From assembly GCF_016906535.1 (NCBI RefSeq), contig NC_057371.1, forward strand, positions 1,116,001 to 1,180,000: a stretch of DNA of 64,000 nt. The letters are read 5' to 3'. The position numbers and the translations under genes are program-made. This DNA is from Rhizoctonia solani (lineage: Eukaryota; Basidiomycota; Agaricomycetes; Cantharellales; Ceratobasidiaceae). Shown here piece by piece: positions 37,652-53,482 of this stretch (position 1 is its first letter; each line of letters begins with the position of its first letter). The notes under the pieces were generated by a model. That model was given only the letters and a program-made list of their open reading frames with translations, did no database searches and was not told the DNA's origin.

Positions 37652-40132
37652 ATGGCTGCCAACGACGAGCTCGAGCGCTTTCGGGAAGAGTGGAGACAGG
37701 AGATCAGAGAGAGGGCTGGTGCCGAACCATCGTCGTCCTCTCCTGCCTCTTCTCCCCCACGCCCACGCACACGCCAGTCCCCTATTGACATTTACGCAGA
37801 GGCAGGTGTGTGCCATATGTCATCTACTATATATCCATTCTCATATAACTGCAGTCGAGCGAGAACAGCGTGGAGAGCTAGACGAAGCATTGAGCCTATA
37901 TCGACGCGCATTCCGCCTCGATCCCAACGTAGACCGTGCTTATCACTACCGTAGCACGACCCAGGCTTTCGAATCCCTCACTCTCGCTCCTGTCAAGCCG
38001 AGTACTAGTACCGAGCCAAAGCCAGAGCCAATACACGTCGCTGCTACATCTACACACTCTATCCGCACCCTCATATCTGCCTTTCCACCCGCCAACGACC
38101 TCGCCTTTCTGCCCGAGGACGAACGCCAGCCAGTTCCCATTGCCCGTGTACCCGACGAACTACTGCTGCATACACTCAAGCTGCTCGATATCACTTCCAT
38201 CGAGAGGTTTGCTTTGGTATGTCGTCGTGCACGCGTCTTGACTGTCGACCCCGATTTGTGGAGGTGAGTACATCCCATCCCGCTCATGCCGCTTATTCAA
38301 CTTTCTTTCAAAAGGGACTTTGTCATTTCCACCTATCTCCCTCCACAAATTCCGGACAATGTTCCTCTTTCCGACTATATAACCCGCTTTGACTATGATA
38401 TGCGGAGGCTATACATCGAAGTTCCCAGATTGCGTATGGATGGCGTATACATTGCTGTTTGCCACTGTGAGTACCCCCAATACTGTGGCTTGTGCTGTTT
38501 CTAATACAACGCCTAGATGTGTACGTACCGTGTTTCCCCTTACACCCACTTGCTAACAAACCTCCAGTCGACGAGGCCAGAGCGAAAACCTATGGGCAAA
38601 CGTACGTCCCCGATTTATCCACCCAACCGATCCTTACTCCGATCCATTTCCCGATTCATCTGACCGCCACATATTCACCCGTTCACTTACACCGATGCGT
38701 TGGACAGGTCGACCATCTAGTCACCTACCACCGCTACCTCCGTTTCCTCCCAGACGGCCGCGTCCTCTCCCTCCTGGACCAAAACCTCGAACCACGCGAG
38801 GCCGTGCACATCATTACACCCGACTTGGTAACCAAGGTGCGTTGGACCCGGTACTTTGTTTATTCCTGCACTCTTCATTTTGATCTTGACCCCCCCCCTT
38901 TCATTTCGCTCTCGATGAATGCCCGCTTTGTTTTATTTGCTTGTCTCTTTGCTAACTCTATGTCCCAGGGCTTTTTCATCGGTACATGGACCCTTCGGAC
39001 TTCCAACGACAAGCACCACGTCTCGATTTCCAACTTGACAGACCCGGCCGGCAAGTTTGAGCACTCGTTTAGGATGGAGCTGACCTTGGGTAGTAAACCA
39101 CTAGGAAGGTGTGTATTTTCCTCTCATTTCGACTCAATTTGGTTACTTCTTTTTTATTATTTTATTTTTGGCGCCTGCCAAGATGTGTTCTGGTTGGACA
39201 AGACCTTGGGATAGTAGCCCATATTTCGGGTTCAGATCTGGGGCGTTTCTGGGGCGTTTTTTTTCTGTGCACTCATATCCCTCCCTCTGGTTTCTCCTCG
39301 ACCGATCGCGGGCACTTGTTCCCCTTCTCTACTTTTTGGGTACCGAACCTCGTACCCTCTCGGACCCGAGCCTTCGTCCCAGAAACCCATAAAATGACGT
39401 CAAACGCACTCGCTTTTTTTTTTTTTCGCTCCCGCCGCTTGCGCTACGGAGTTTACATTGGCCTAAAAAGACTGCACATAATCAATTTAGGCTTTTAGCC
39501 TGCAGGCTTAATTTAACGGGCCAGACGGACACTTTGATCCCCGTGTTACGCGACGGGGCTAGACTTGAGGACTTGAGGATGGAAGGGAGGGTGGAGGAGG
39601 AGCAGATCCAGGTAAATTGGCAGCGATGGAGACATGGGTGTGTGCATGCGCCCCCGCGTGGAGAAATGACCGCGTTTTGGCTCTGTTCCCCAGCACACGT
39701 CTCGTCTCGTTCCCCCTCCCCCTCTAGAATGCGTCGCATATCTTGGTGGGGAGGTTCACCCTAAACCTGACGGATCGAATCCGAAAAACGTGTATTACAC
39801 GCGTGTGGTTTCCGTTCTCCCCATCCCTCATCCCCAAGCTGTACCTCGAACGGCAAATGATCGGGGTTTTCTGGGTTCTCCTCCATTTGGTCGGAACCGA
39901 CTTATTCATTCCTCCATTTTATATCTATTTTGCCCCGAAGTTTCGTTTTTGGCTCACCCCCCCCCCCGCAATTTTCGGATCGAACTAACCCGGACCTCCC
40001 CCCCTCACATCCAGATGGAACCGGCTCACGCTCGACTCTTACATGTCCGTCAATTCAGAAGGGACACCCTCGACGTTGCCAATCCGGAACGAACGCCCGT
40101 TCTGGTTCTCCAAGGTCCGTAGTTGGGCATGA
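37652..40132 (+). CDS. F-box protein FBXO9/Pof7-like with TPR-like repeat
   Basis: This is predicted to be an SCF ubiquitin ligase substrate receptor. It opens MAANDELERFREEWRQEIRE, then a TPR-like unit (REQRGELDEALSLYRRAFRL). The F-box is at VPIARVPDELLLHTLKLLDI to FALVCRRARVLTVDPDLWR. The FBXO9 C-terminal domain follows: LRMDGVYIAVC, VTYHRYLRFLPDGRVLSLLD, GFFIGTWTLRTSNDKHHVSI, KFEHSFRMELTLGSKPLGR, then across a long intron WNRLTLDSYMSVNSEG and RPFWFSKVRSWA, the family ending. TGA is at 40130-40132. Splicing after LGR and before WNR joins the frame exactly. The neighbour across 65 bases is a deubiquitinase. Confidence 0.9.
39110..40014 (+). other. Unusually long intron (about 905 nt) in the FBXO9-like gene
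   Basis: The donor after KPLGR and the acceptor before WNRLTL fit GT-AG and restore the frame, so the stretch between is read as one intron. It has long T and C runs (T11 near 39420, C-rich near 39960). Small open frames on both strands look like noise. Other introns in this window are mostly 45-75 nt. Confidence 0.7.
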
Positions 40133-40625
40133 TCATCGTCCTTTTTTTTTTGGCTTCTTGTTCTTTTCTCGGGTCGGAGTGTGTATGCATGCACCTCGAG
40201 GCCGGTACCGTGCGTACGTACGTGCAAGGGATGAGTTTTAGTGCGGGGATGATCTCGGTAATGATTTTATACCGGCGGTTACAAGGTTATATAATAAATA
40301 GAGTACCTTGGATATCAACCGTGTTGCATTAAATAACAGGCGCATTTGCCTCGCCTCCAGGAAAAAAAGGAAAGAGAGTAAGAAAACTATTGGCTTACAA
40401 CAAAAGAAAAAAAACACATATGCAGTTGGGTTGAGATAGCAAGGAGGTGAAAAACAAAGCGGTGTGGGATAGGATGAGAGACAAGAGACAGCGGACTATT
40501 CTATGATACAAGAAAGCAAAATGAAATCGGACGGACTGTGTGATCCGGGAGATGAGATTCGGATTACTCTTACACCTTGCTCTTTTTGTGTGCATGTCTA
40601 GGTAAGAGAGAAAGAGAGAAGATGG
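40133..40625. other. Convergent 3' region
   Basis: These 493 bases lie between the F-box gene stop and the SNF1 stop, with A-rich and GA-rich runs (near 40380-40420 and 40600). They hold both 3' UTRs. I see no other feature. Confidence 0.5.
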
Positions 40626-43751
<3,126 letters not shown>

Positions 43752-46508
43752 GGTGTGAGCACAAAGGCAGGGGCAAAGGAGTCCCCAGACCCAGTCGCCT
43801 CTGGTTCAGCAAAATGCCAGAGGGTGATTTGAACCGTGTGGATTCTCTCAATTTATGCTTTAGGACTTCGGTTGGCCGCTTGTGATTGTCCTCTGATCAA
43901 GGTCCAATCCAGCATACCCTTATTTGCTTCCGCTGTTACTCCGCAATCGCTGGGCGTCAAGCCATTCCCCTCGCCAACCATTTCCCTCGTAACCACGACC
44001 CACCTTGCTCGATTCATCACCACGATGTCCACGAGACCAACCCAGACCATAGACTTATGGCGCTGTCACCACCGTATTGTCTCGACTAGGGAGATCTCCC
44101 GCTACTGAATCGGGAAAGCCCACCTCGTGGCTGTTACGGTATACTGGGATGGAACCTTGCGAAGCAGCCTCTCGGCTTCTCGAGGTCCTACGAAAAGCTC
44201 TTAAATTTTTTACATATCTCTGGAATCATGTCCCTAACCTTCATCACCGACTATCACTGTTCCAATACTATCTATCCGTCAAACGCTTGACATATCGACA
44301 AATGTCTCTACTCACTTGTCCGTCTAATAACTCCAGTGATATCATCTTCCCACGAATCTCCTACGGATTTTCATTCTTCTTCTTGGATAGCTAAGACCGC
44401 GGGCACTCATCTGCACACTCGCTTATTTGACCTATATATTGCGTCCATCTTGAAATGGATAATACACCCACGCTAAATCTTGCTCAACCTTCTCCCTGCC
44501 GCCGTACGCACACACCGACGTCACCGGCGCCGCGCGGGCCGCTTTCTAAGCATTGCATTCCTACAAGAAATTTCGAGAAACAATCCCTTTATCAATGGTA
44601 CCTTTTACTATCGATCCCGCTCGAATACCAAACTGCCCACGAAACCCAAAATCCATGAGCGAATTTGTATAAGCCTGCTTTTTCGCCCTTTGCGCAGGGG
44701 CGACACGAGGCCACCCACCACCCGCACACGAAGAGCGCCCTATTCTCCCTCCTGTTCGCTCTTCGAATCGGCCTCAACGGTGGTCTAATCCGAAATTCTA
44801 GTCTTGCGCCCTCAATCACAAGCAATCTCCTAGAGTTTATATCCACGGACCGTCGGCACGTGCCACTATTGTGCTCGTGTTCTGCGAGTCAAGTCTGCAA
44901 GTTGACCTCTGTTGAGGTTCTTTACAACTCGGCGGCACGATAAGGCCTGACGGGATGACCCCCCAAAACTCTAGACAACCCCCCTCAAAGCGTGGTTGCA
45001 CATTTTCACGATATATCTTTGGATAGATCAACATTCTTTCAGGAACAAGTTTAATTCGGTATTCTAGACATCAATCTCAAATACATAAATGGAACTCATC
45101 AACCAACTCCCTGGTGGCACATACACTGCATCTCTATTCTGGTTAAATTGAACATACGTTGCGAGATGAACTCTGTCGAGGTCGTTCGGCAGCTGGCATG
45201 AACCATGCGCCTCGAACAATTCAGACGCACCAATTCCAAACCTAGAGAATACCCCCATATTCTCAACGCTATAACGCCGTAAAGGAACTTTGGAGCCCAA
45301 GGGTTGCCACCCCCCCCCCCGAGATTTATGTTATATCTGCGTGTCCTCGTTCTTGAGCAAACGTCTGGTTGAGCTATCGGTCTTGATTTCGACCATGTGG
45401 AGCGCTCACACGACCTGATTGTAACCTTGGGAGAATCCACAACTACCGTTGGATGCAGAGCTATACCATCTTGTTCAGGTCGAGCTGGGCCCTATATACT
45501 GCAATTGTAACTCATCCCTTCTTCCACCCATGTATTCTTTCTTTCGATCCCCCTTTCAGGCGCCACTGTATGGATGTGTTCTAGCCCACTCTCTTGATTT
45601 GTCTCTTGCACGCACCAAGAGTCTCTTCATTCCAATGAATGGTTTGGACCGCTTTTCGTGTGGAGTGTGAGCATGAGTTCAGGCCTCGGATTATCACACT
45701 TGATCAGACCACTTGGTTGAGCCCTCCCTTTGCCCCAAGTTCCACGTTCTCAACGCGCCGCTGGATATGAATTGGATAGTTACTGGCTCGGCTCGATAGC
45801 TGTTGAGTCCATATAAAATCTACGCGAATTGGTAGATTACCCGCAGCATTCTATATATGGCCCAAGAAGCAGAGGGACGGTGGGCGGGCGCTGCCTTTTT
45901 CTAATTATAATGGGACCTCCATCCGACCCTCGGAAGTTGTTTCAGCCAGCGGCAGACCAGTAAACTCAAAATCAGCTGGAATTAATTGGCAAAGTATCTG
46001 GGATCGATATATTCGAACTTTCCTACGTGTATATATTCGGGTCCGAATGGATGATAATGCACCTGTATCCATATGTTTCTTGAGTGAATAGATACTGACA
46101 ATCCAGGGATATTCGCTCCCACTGAGTGGGTATGTTGCTAGCTTCTGCACGAACACATGAATTGCCTACTTTGTAGAAAATAAATTCGTGAACCATTCAC
46201 GTTGGGGACACCTATCTCGGTTACTTTCTATTATCCCGCGCATTGGTGTATCATAACGATGCACAATAAAATTGCTACCTCAGCGATGAGTTTATCGGAC
46301 TAATCGTCAACAATCACTTCCAAGCTCACAAAATAGACAAAAGTCGCAATCGTAACATATGATTCCAGAATGCCAAACAGGCAACTTTCGAGACACGTTT
46401 CGTATATACAGGCCGTTCTCAGTCATACAAACATTTACAGACATTTACAAACATATCAACAGTCATGCAAACACAAGGTACACGAGATACACTTTTGGCG
46501 TAGACAGG
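43752..46508. other. Large non-coding region, 2.76 kb
   Basis: This is the longest gene-free stretch in the window. It lies between the SNF1 start and the 3' end of the P-type ATPase gene. The SNF1 promoter and leader must be at its left end. All frames are short or lack domain text and splice logic. An 11-base C run occurs at 45310-45320. No transposon ends, tRNA or tandem repeats were seen. Confidence 0.5.
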
Positions 46509-49500
46509 TTAGACAGAGTTGGCGAGCTTCTTCTCGTCTGTCGTTCCATCTTGGAGATTGGTGGTGGTGTACACGCTGTTTCCTTGGGAGGCTGGAGGGG
46601 CAGACAGCCACCTGGCACCCCATCCGCGACGGCGGACGAGCATTTTCCATAGCTCGACGGCGCCAATAAAGGCAGCGGTCATACCAACTAACCAGCGAAC
46701 ATTTAGTTCTGATCAATTAATATATGGTCAAGCCCACTCACAAACAACACCCCACTCCCATCCGATAGGTGCATGTCTGAACACGACCGTGTTGAACCTC
46801 GGAACGTACAAACAAATAGGAATGGTGGCCATGCCAAAGATGACGGACCAAAACAACATTTGGTTGTTCCAAAGATCCTTGAAGACATTCGAGTTGGGAT
46901 ACAAATTGAATAACGAGCGATCGAGACTCTTGAGCTCCCAAGCCACCAACAGGTTCTGAAGTGTGAGGGTAACAAATACAACCGAACGGGCCCGGACTAA
47001 AGAACCAATAAGTTTAAAAGCGATTACTTTGAGGGGATAACGAAGAACTCACAGATAGTTTCGCAGCCAGCATATGACTTGTTGCAGTGTTCGCCCAAAT
47101 CACCATGTCCAGCACCCCAGATAACCGTAACGAAACTCAAAAGACAGGTAACACCCATCACGAATCCGTACCAGAGCATGTCAACGATGACGTTACGGGA
47201 GAAGATACCGGCTTTCAAGCTTGCAGGGGGACGACGCATGATATTCGCAGCTGGGGCTTCAACACCAAGACCGACTGCAGGAAGCGATGCAGTAACCCTA
47301 TTGAACCTCCCAGTTAGCTGAGCCCCACACTAGACGGAACAAACTTACATGTTAACCCAGAGAATCTGCAATGGCGACAGAGGGAACACGCTCTCTCCAT
47401 TGCGGTCAATGAATGCAAGACCAATCAACAACAGAATCACTTCTCCGACATTGGCGACGAGCAAGGCAATCAAGAAACGCTGGATGTTATCAAAGATGAT
47501 GCGACCCTCGCAATAGCCCAACGGATTGAGTCGAAGTTATCGTCAGTAAGGACCAAGTCGGAGGCATCCTTGGCGACGTCAGTCCCGGCGAGACCCATAC
47601 CGATACCAACAGGTGCTTGTTTGAGGGATGGGGCATCGTTAACACCGTCACCGGTCATAGCCAAAAATCGTCCACGCCTCTTGCCAGCCGCGATCATTCG
47701 AACCTTGGTTTCAGGCGAACAGCGAGCGACAACCAACGGCAAGTCGGGAAGCCTATCAATCTCTTCGTCGGAGAGCGCGTCGAACTGAGCAGCAGTCATG
47801 ACAGCCGATGCTGGAGTGTCCCTTGTCACAATATCGACCTCGAGTGCAATCGCACGGGCAGTAGCAGGATGATCACCAGTGACTAGAAAAAGAAGTCAGC
47901 GTGCTTGCCAAAAAAGCAAATAATCAGACGCACGCATGTGAACGACAATTCCGGCTTCCTTGCAAGCTTGCACAGCACCCTTGGTCTCAGGGCGAGGGGG
48001 ATCATAGATACCCGCAAGACCCAAAAATGTGAACCCGGTTTCCACTTCTTCACGCTTCTCAAGGTTAATATTCTGAGCAATGTCATGGCGGATGGCGAAT
48101 CCAAGAACACGTAGGCCTTGATTTGCGAGGATCTCCATTTGGGAGATGATATTCGTGCGAGCTTCGTCGGTGAGGGGGTGGTCGTGCCATTGGGTGAATC
48201 AGAAATAGAAACACAGGAGGCTAGGACACGCTCGACGGCACCCTTCATGAATGCCACTCGTTCTCCGGGGTTGTTACCGTGGTGCTGTGTATAAACACTG
48301 GTCATGCGTTTAATGCTAGAGTCGAATGCATGCTCGGCTAAATGCGTGTATGATCCTTCTTCGACAGATGTATCAACGGGCCCAGTCACGACGACCTTGG
48401 AGACAGCGGTGGGGATGCTGTCAGTAGATGAGGTGCTCATAGCGTCTTCTTATCATCAGAGACGAACACAGACTTCTTGACGAGAGAGTTGCGTCCGAGA
48501 TCGAGTTTCTGCGCATAGACCTGCAAAGCTATTTCCGTGGCATCACCTTCCCCTTTCCAAGTACCATCAGCAGCTTGGTGTACTGAAGCATTATTGCAAA
48601 GACTGGCTGCATGGGTGAAGGTTGCGAGTGCGGGTGAAATGCCAGCGGGCTTTTCGTCCACCTTGCTGTCGGCTGAGGACTGGTTTTCGGGATCACGCGG
48701 CCAGCCGGTTCCAGTGCGGCACCAGCGCTTTCTACGCCATAGGTGATTCCAGTGGCAAGCCAAAGGCGTTTCACCACCCTGTAGGCTTGGTGAGCATACA
48801 CATGTGGCGAATAAAGCGAGCACACTTACATACGACCCATGGTCAAGGTTCCGGTCTTGTCAGAGCAAATATCCGTGACACCGCCAAGAGCCTCGAGCGC
48901 ATCAAGACGTCGAACAACAACGTTCCGTTCAGCCATACGTTTCGCACCGATTGACATAGTGACAGTCAAGACAGCGATGAGTGACTCGGGACTAAAACGT
49001 TTAATAAGTCTGGCAGCCGAAAAGTGATAACATAGGGTACTTACATAACACCGATACCTAATGCGATAGCGTACAAGACGACCTGGTCGTTAATCTTGAA
49101 CTTGGCGGCCGCAAAGACAATGATAACGCAAATAGCTGCCAAAACAGGAGAATGTATGCAAACTAAGAGTAATCGTCAGTGAGATTCCGCCTCGAAACAG
49201 CTCCACACTTGCCTTATTAAGCTTGATCTGCAGAGGCGTGCCCTTTCGTAATCCGAGCCAGGTCATCATCTTCGAGCGTGCGCGACCCCAGATAGTTTTG
49301 CCTTTGTTGGACTTGACGTTTTGATCTCCGAGAGCAGCAGCAATGCGGCCGATCTGAGTGCGCATACCGTTGAAACGACGATACCACGGGCACGACCCTT
49401 GGCCACGGTTGTGGAGGAAAATGCCATATTGGTACGATCTCCGAGAGGGAGCGAGGGATCACCTAAACAAGTGGGGCGTGGTGAGATCAAAGGCTATCCC

Positions 49501-50409
49501 CAGAATAACGTGATTTTCATTAGACTGACCGAGCGCCTCAACCTTCTTGGCTACCGGCAACGACTCTCCAGTGAGCAGTGCTTCGTCGATTTCAACATTT
49601 TGGGCGAGGATGAGAACCAAATCGGCGGGAACAACGTCTCCTGTGCGAACCACAACAATATCTCCGGGAACGAGTTCAGTGCTTGGGACCGACTCGGCAC
49701 CACCACCATTGCGAATCACATTGGCAGTGGGTGAAGAAAGTGATTTGAGCGAGTCCATAGTTTTTTCAGCCTTGTATTCCTGCCAAAACCCGACGGTAAT
49801 ATTCACTGCGGATGTGTAAGCATAAGAATAGGAAAGTAGAGATAAGGCTACGTACGTAGAATCACCGCAGTAATAACTCCACCTTCGACCCAATCGTTGA
49901 CACCAAACGATAGGGCCATTGCGCCGACGAGCACCAGAGTGAGTGCATTGGCTGAAAAGGGAAATTAAGTGGCGAAAAAGACTTAGTACGTTACAAAACA
50001 TACCGACTTGAGCAAGGAGGACTTTGAGGACTGATACGCCCTCTGGCTCCTTGAGCTGATTCTTGCCGTACTGTGCGATGCGCTCGGCGACAACTTGGCC
50101 AGTGAGGCCGAGTTCTGTGTCGGTAGAAAGGTGGCGGGCAACAGCGGCTGGGGTGAGCACGTGCCAGACGGGGTCGGCGTCTGTGTTGTCGATGGTAAGA
50201 GTTGTGCACGTGTCAAGGGTGCTCAGTGCACCCGGGCGTTTGCTAGCATCTTGGTCCGCACCCAGCCCAGATAACTCCGGGCTAGGCACGGGCCTCGGTA
50301 TAGGCGGTTCATCTACGTCGCCCGTAGCGGGCAGAACGCTGTGGGCAAGACTGCGGGAAGACCCAGGGCCGGTACTGGAGGGCGTGTCATTGTTAGTGGG
50401 CTTGTTCAT
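46509..50409 (-). CDS. Cation-transporting P-type ATPase, fungal ENA type (Na+/K+ efflux)
   Basis: This ATP-driven plasma-membrane pump predicts sodium/potassium export and tolerance of salt or high pH. The ATG at 50409 gives a disordered lead, then the cation-ATPase N-domain (VWHVLTPAAVARHLSTDTEL, GLTGQVVAERIAQYGKNQLK). Membrane text follows (ANALTLVLVGAMALSFGVND). The actuator has LVPGDIVVVRTGDVVPADL and DEALLTGESLPVAKK. The phosphorylation site is DICSDKTGTLTMGRM. The hinge is MTGDGVNDAPSLKQAPVGIG, then AKDASDLVLTDDNFDSI. The last membrane part is VTLTLQNLLVAWELKSLDRS and FIGAVELWKMLVRRRGW. Motif spacing favours type IID (ENA) over PMR1-type calcium pumps. The frame breaks at least four times (about 48174-48178, 48440, 48705 and 49377), each consistent with one lost base. 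All catalytic motifs are intact. Confidence 0.9.
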
Positions 50410-51201
50410 TCACGTAGCGAGCTGAGCCGGGGGGGGGGGGTAATCTCTCTATCCCCAATCCACCACAACCCGCTTTTATCCCGATTCAGTAGCACCGCCA
50501 CGCCAAGTACGCCACGCCGTCCAAATCATCCCGCCGGGCCAGACCACCAGCCGCTCCAACCTCCACCTCTCTCATCTCCGGACCCTCTCCCCCACCGATG
50601 CCGACACTGCCTTGATTGATCTTTGTCTGCCCAGCGCTCGACGTTTATACTCATCGTCGGGCAACTACTCGGTCGATGGTGGGAGACTCATCAATACGAC
50701 TTGATGACAAATCAATTGGCTGATATCAGAGTTTGCGCGCGTGACCAATCAAAGAAGCCGTTACGGCACTTCCCCCACGAGGCACTCGCATACACCCAGC
50801 ACCAGTGATCTCTTGGCCCCTATTTCCCAGTCGATACCGCCTCATCTCATTCGTCGGTCCCTCAAGCACGTTTGCTCTAACCGGTAATTAAACTTGCGCT
50901 ATTCCTATCATTGCGAATCTTCAAGGTGTGAACGTCGATGGAAGTCCCAACCAAATGGTTCTATGCGTTCTGCCGAGCCTGGTTCAGACTGTTTGGCTTG
51001 TAAAATCTTTGAGGATGCAGATAGCAGATATCGCCAGCGAACGCCATCGCGCTGTTCACCTCATTCTTACACACCGTGTATCGTGACCCCCGTTTCGGAT
51101 AGGAAACAACATCGCCTTCGCTCCTCTGCTCCACACCTATCATGTATTTCAACCACTATTCGGATTAAGCCCAGTAAATGATATCATAACGCGTGCCAAG
51201 C
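50410..51201. other. Non-coding stretch, 0.79 kb
   Basis: This holds the upstream region of the P-type ATPase (minus) and the 3' side of the first lipase. A run of 12 G lies at 50429-50440, 20 bases upstream of the ATPase ATG. Pyrimidine-rich tracts (50450-50620) suit a promoter and leader on the minus strand. No gene is seen. Confidence 0.5.
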
Positions 51202-52581
51202 CTAACAATTAGCATCCTGTCTGGTCTGTGCACCTCCAGCGTATGGCCCGTCGTGTTCGAACCAATATGGTACGTTTACCCACGCCTCTCCCACCGAGCA
51301 GTTCTTGTTTAGGTTTTCTTGCCCTAGATACGTCAAGTGAGGTTCAATTCAACGATCTTTTTCGGATACCCGCAACTCACCCGCACAATTATGCCACATA
51401 CCCTCCAGGTTGATGTGTTTCTCGCCACTCGGATGGTGGTAACCAGATATTACTGAAATACAAACACGCATTAGCTTGGGTCATGCCAAGATATTTAAAC
51501 ACGTCGCTCACCCGGAGGCAAAATTGGAATCGGATCGCGTTTATTAGTAATACGCACGAAATCGGGAATCTAGATCTCCATTCCAATGAGTTGCCGGGAT
51601 AAAACGGGTGCAGCTTCAAACTAACTAACCGTTGCGTCGACGCAATCTGCAAAAGCTTTGTTTCCAACCTAAATATTAATAGAAAGGTACCGTGATGTTA
51701 CTAATCTTTTATCAATGCATGTAGGGCTGACGTACCCTAGGACCACCAAAGGTTCTAGTAATAACCTCCACATTGTAACCTAACTTTTGCTTCATATACA
51801 TTCCGTCTAGTGTAGCCAGCGCAGCGCCCAAGGAATGGCCAACTGTTATCATCTGTGCGCCGTGATGCTCTTTTAAGATATCTTCAACGGCACCAGAGAT
51901 GGAGTCGATTGAACGTTTGTGTGATTCCAAGAAACCAAGGTGAATTGTGGCTTCATTTGGGCACATCGGGAACCGGTCGGTAGGAACCTGGACAAGTGTC
52001 ACATCTGTAATCACTGGCCAGCTAGAATCGACAAAAGTGAGTTGACGGGGAACGCAGTGCAAGAGTGGAGCTGCATACAGTTTTTCGAAATCTGTTCCTT
52101 GACGTCCGACCACTACCGAATTGTGAGAAGGCCACCATCCAACGTACCCTACGTACCTGGTGAGCTCCCGTGATATTGGTGGCTATGATATAGATGCTAC
52201 TCACAGTACTGTTCTTTGTCTCCGTCTCCGCCATACTTGTACAATTGAAAATCCTTGACAGAATCCTCTTGACACGACTCTGTCGAAAGTAACCGATAAA
52301 TGTGTTCACCGTCTGAGCTTATTAAGATAAAAATGGCTTGAGCAAAACCACTTACTACACTGCCAATTGTCTCGTGATTTGGGAGGGCAGTACGCAGCGG
52401 AAGCAAACCACCCATAAGGTACATAGCTATTAACCTCTGAACTACTGAGTGGGGTGACGTCCCCAACTTTAATCAGTTGGGCATCTTTGTCCACAGAGCC
52501 AATTACAGAAGAGACGTCGGGCATTGCCCCGAATGCGCCAAAAGGAAAGGTTAGTGTCAAGACAGAGAGCAACGAAAGCAT
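51202..52581 (-). CDS. Secreted class 3 lipase, copy 1 of 4
   Basis: This is a predicted extracellular triacylglycerol lipase or esterase of the fungal Lipase_3 family. The start at 52581 gives a signal peptide (MLSLLSVLTLTFPFGAFG). The shared N-terminal block follows (TPLSSSEVNSYVPYGWFASA, AYCPP, WQC). After introns come CYVGWWPSHNSVVVGRQGTD and the nucleophile elbow MITVGHSLGAALATLDGMYM with the catalytic Ser in GHSLG. Next are FGGPRVGN, the Asp segment RITNKRDPIPILPPG and the His segment GYHHPSGEKHINLEGMWHNC. The C-terminal tail is QENLNKNCSVGEAW to YAGGAQTRQDANC, with TAG at 51202-51204. The exon pattern matches the other three copies, and the Cys residues in the tail suggest disulphides. 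All catalytic residues are present. Confidence 0.92.
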
Positions 52582-53482
52582 TATTGCGGGGATTGTTAGT
52601 GGAGCTTACTCGGGCTATTCTTACAAGTTTATATACTTCTGGTCATCCATAATTGTCTTACCTGTGTTTTGTGGCTTGGGACTTATCGATTGTTTTTTGA
52701 GATGTTGCACGAGGACTTGACGTGACTGAAATACCTACACCTGTCCAAAATACTAAGGTGGGCTCAAAAGCTAGTAAGCCTTACTGGAATAAGGGCAAAC
52801 GATCCGAATAGGTACCACAATCCCTTGATAGCTTCAGGTTAAGACTTCGCAATAAATAATCCCGTTGGATGGAATGAAACTTGCCACACGCTTGACAAGG
52901 ACAATGGCGTGATGTGTCTGCCTGGGCTTGTAAGATCGGACTAATTGACGTGAGGTAAGGTATTTGATTTGGAGTCTGGTCACCCAACCGGGTAAGCGTC
53001 CAAGGTGGGTACACATGCAAGCACTTACATTTCGTCCTATTCTCTTCTGAATTGCTTTCTCGAGAGCCATTATGGCTACCAATAGTATGCAATTAAGCTA
53101 AAAAGGGGAATTGTGACTGGGGTGAACTTCAGCAAGTTCAGATGCCCTTTATATCCCGGACCGTGTAGATTTTAGTACCAGGGTAATATGAAATTTGAAC
53201 TTCTCATTAACCACTCTTCGGTTTCATATGTTATCGATTTTCCTTCGAAGCTTAGTGGTTCATGTATGTTAAGTACTAGTAACAATACATGTGCGTTTAT
53301 TCGTAGAATCCATTTTATACATAAACACTCATAGTAACGCACTTGATTAATAATGAGGTTCTCAAATGTCTCAAATCACACACTCTATCCTTAGAGAGCA
53401 GGGGGAAACGGATCGCATAAGATGACACTTTGTGTTTAAATTACACTTCCTATTATGTATTGCCAATCTGAATGAAATGGAT
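52582..53482. other. Spacer between lipase copies 1 and 2, 0.9 kb
   Basis: This contains the copy 1 promoter (right of 52581) and the copy 2 3' region. A minus-strand frame at 52834-53082 has a CxxC-like text but no family or start context, so I do not call it. The rest is AT-rich. Confidence 0.45.

Noticed and set aside
39482..39764. Frames on both strands inside the long FBXO9-like intron
   Set aside because: Splicing across the whole interval already gives the exact family frame, and these frames lack splice sites in phase.
52834..53082. Minus-strand frame with CxxC-like text between lipases 1 and 2
   Set aside because: No family resemblance and no credible start or splice sites. Overlaps another equally long frame.
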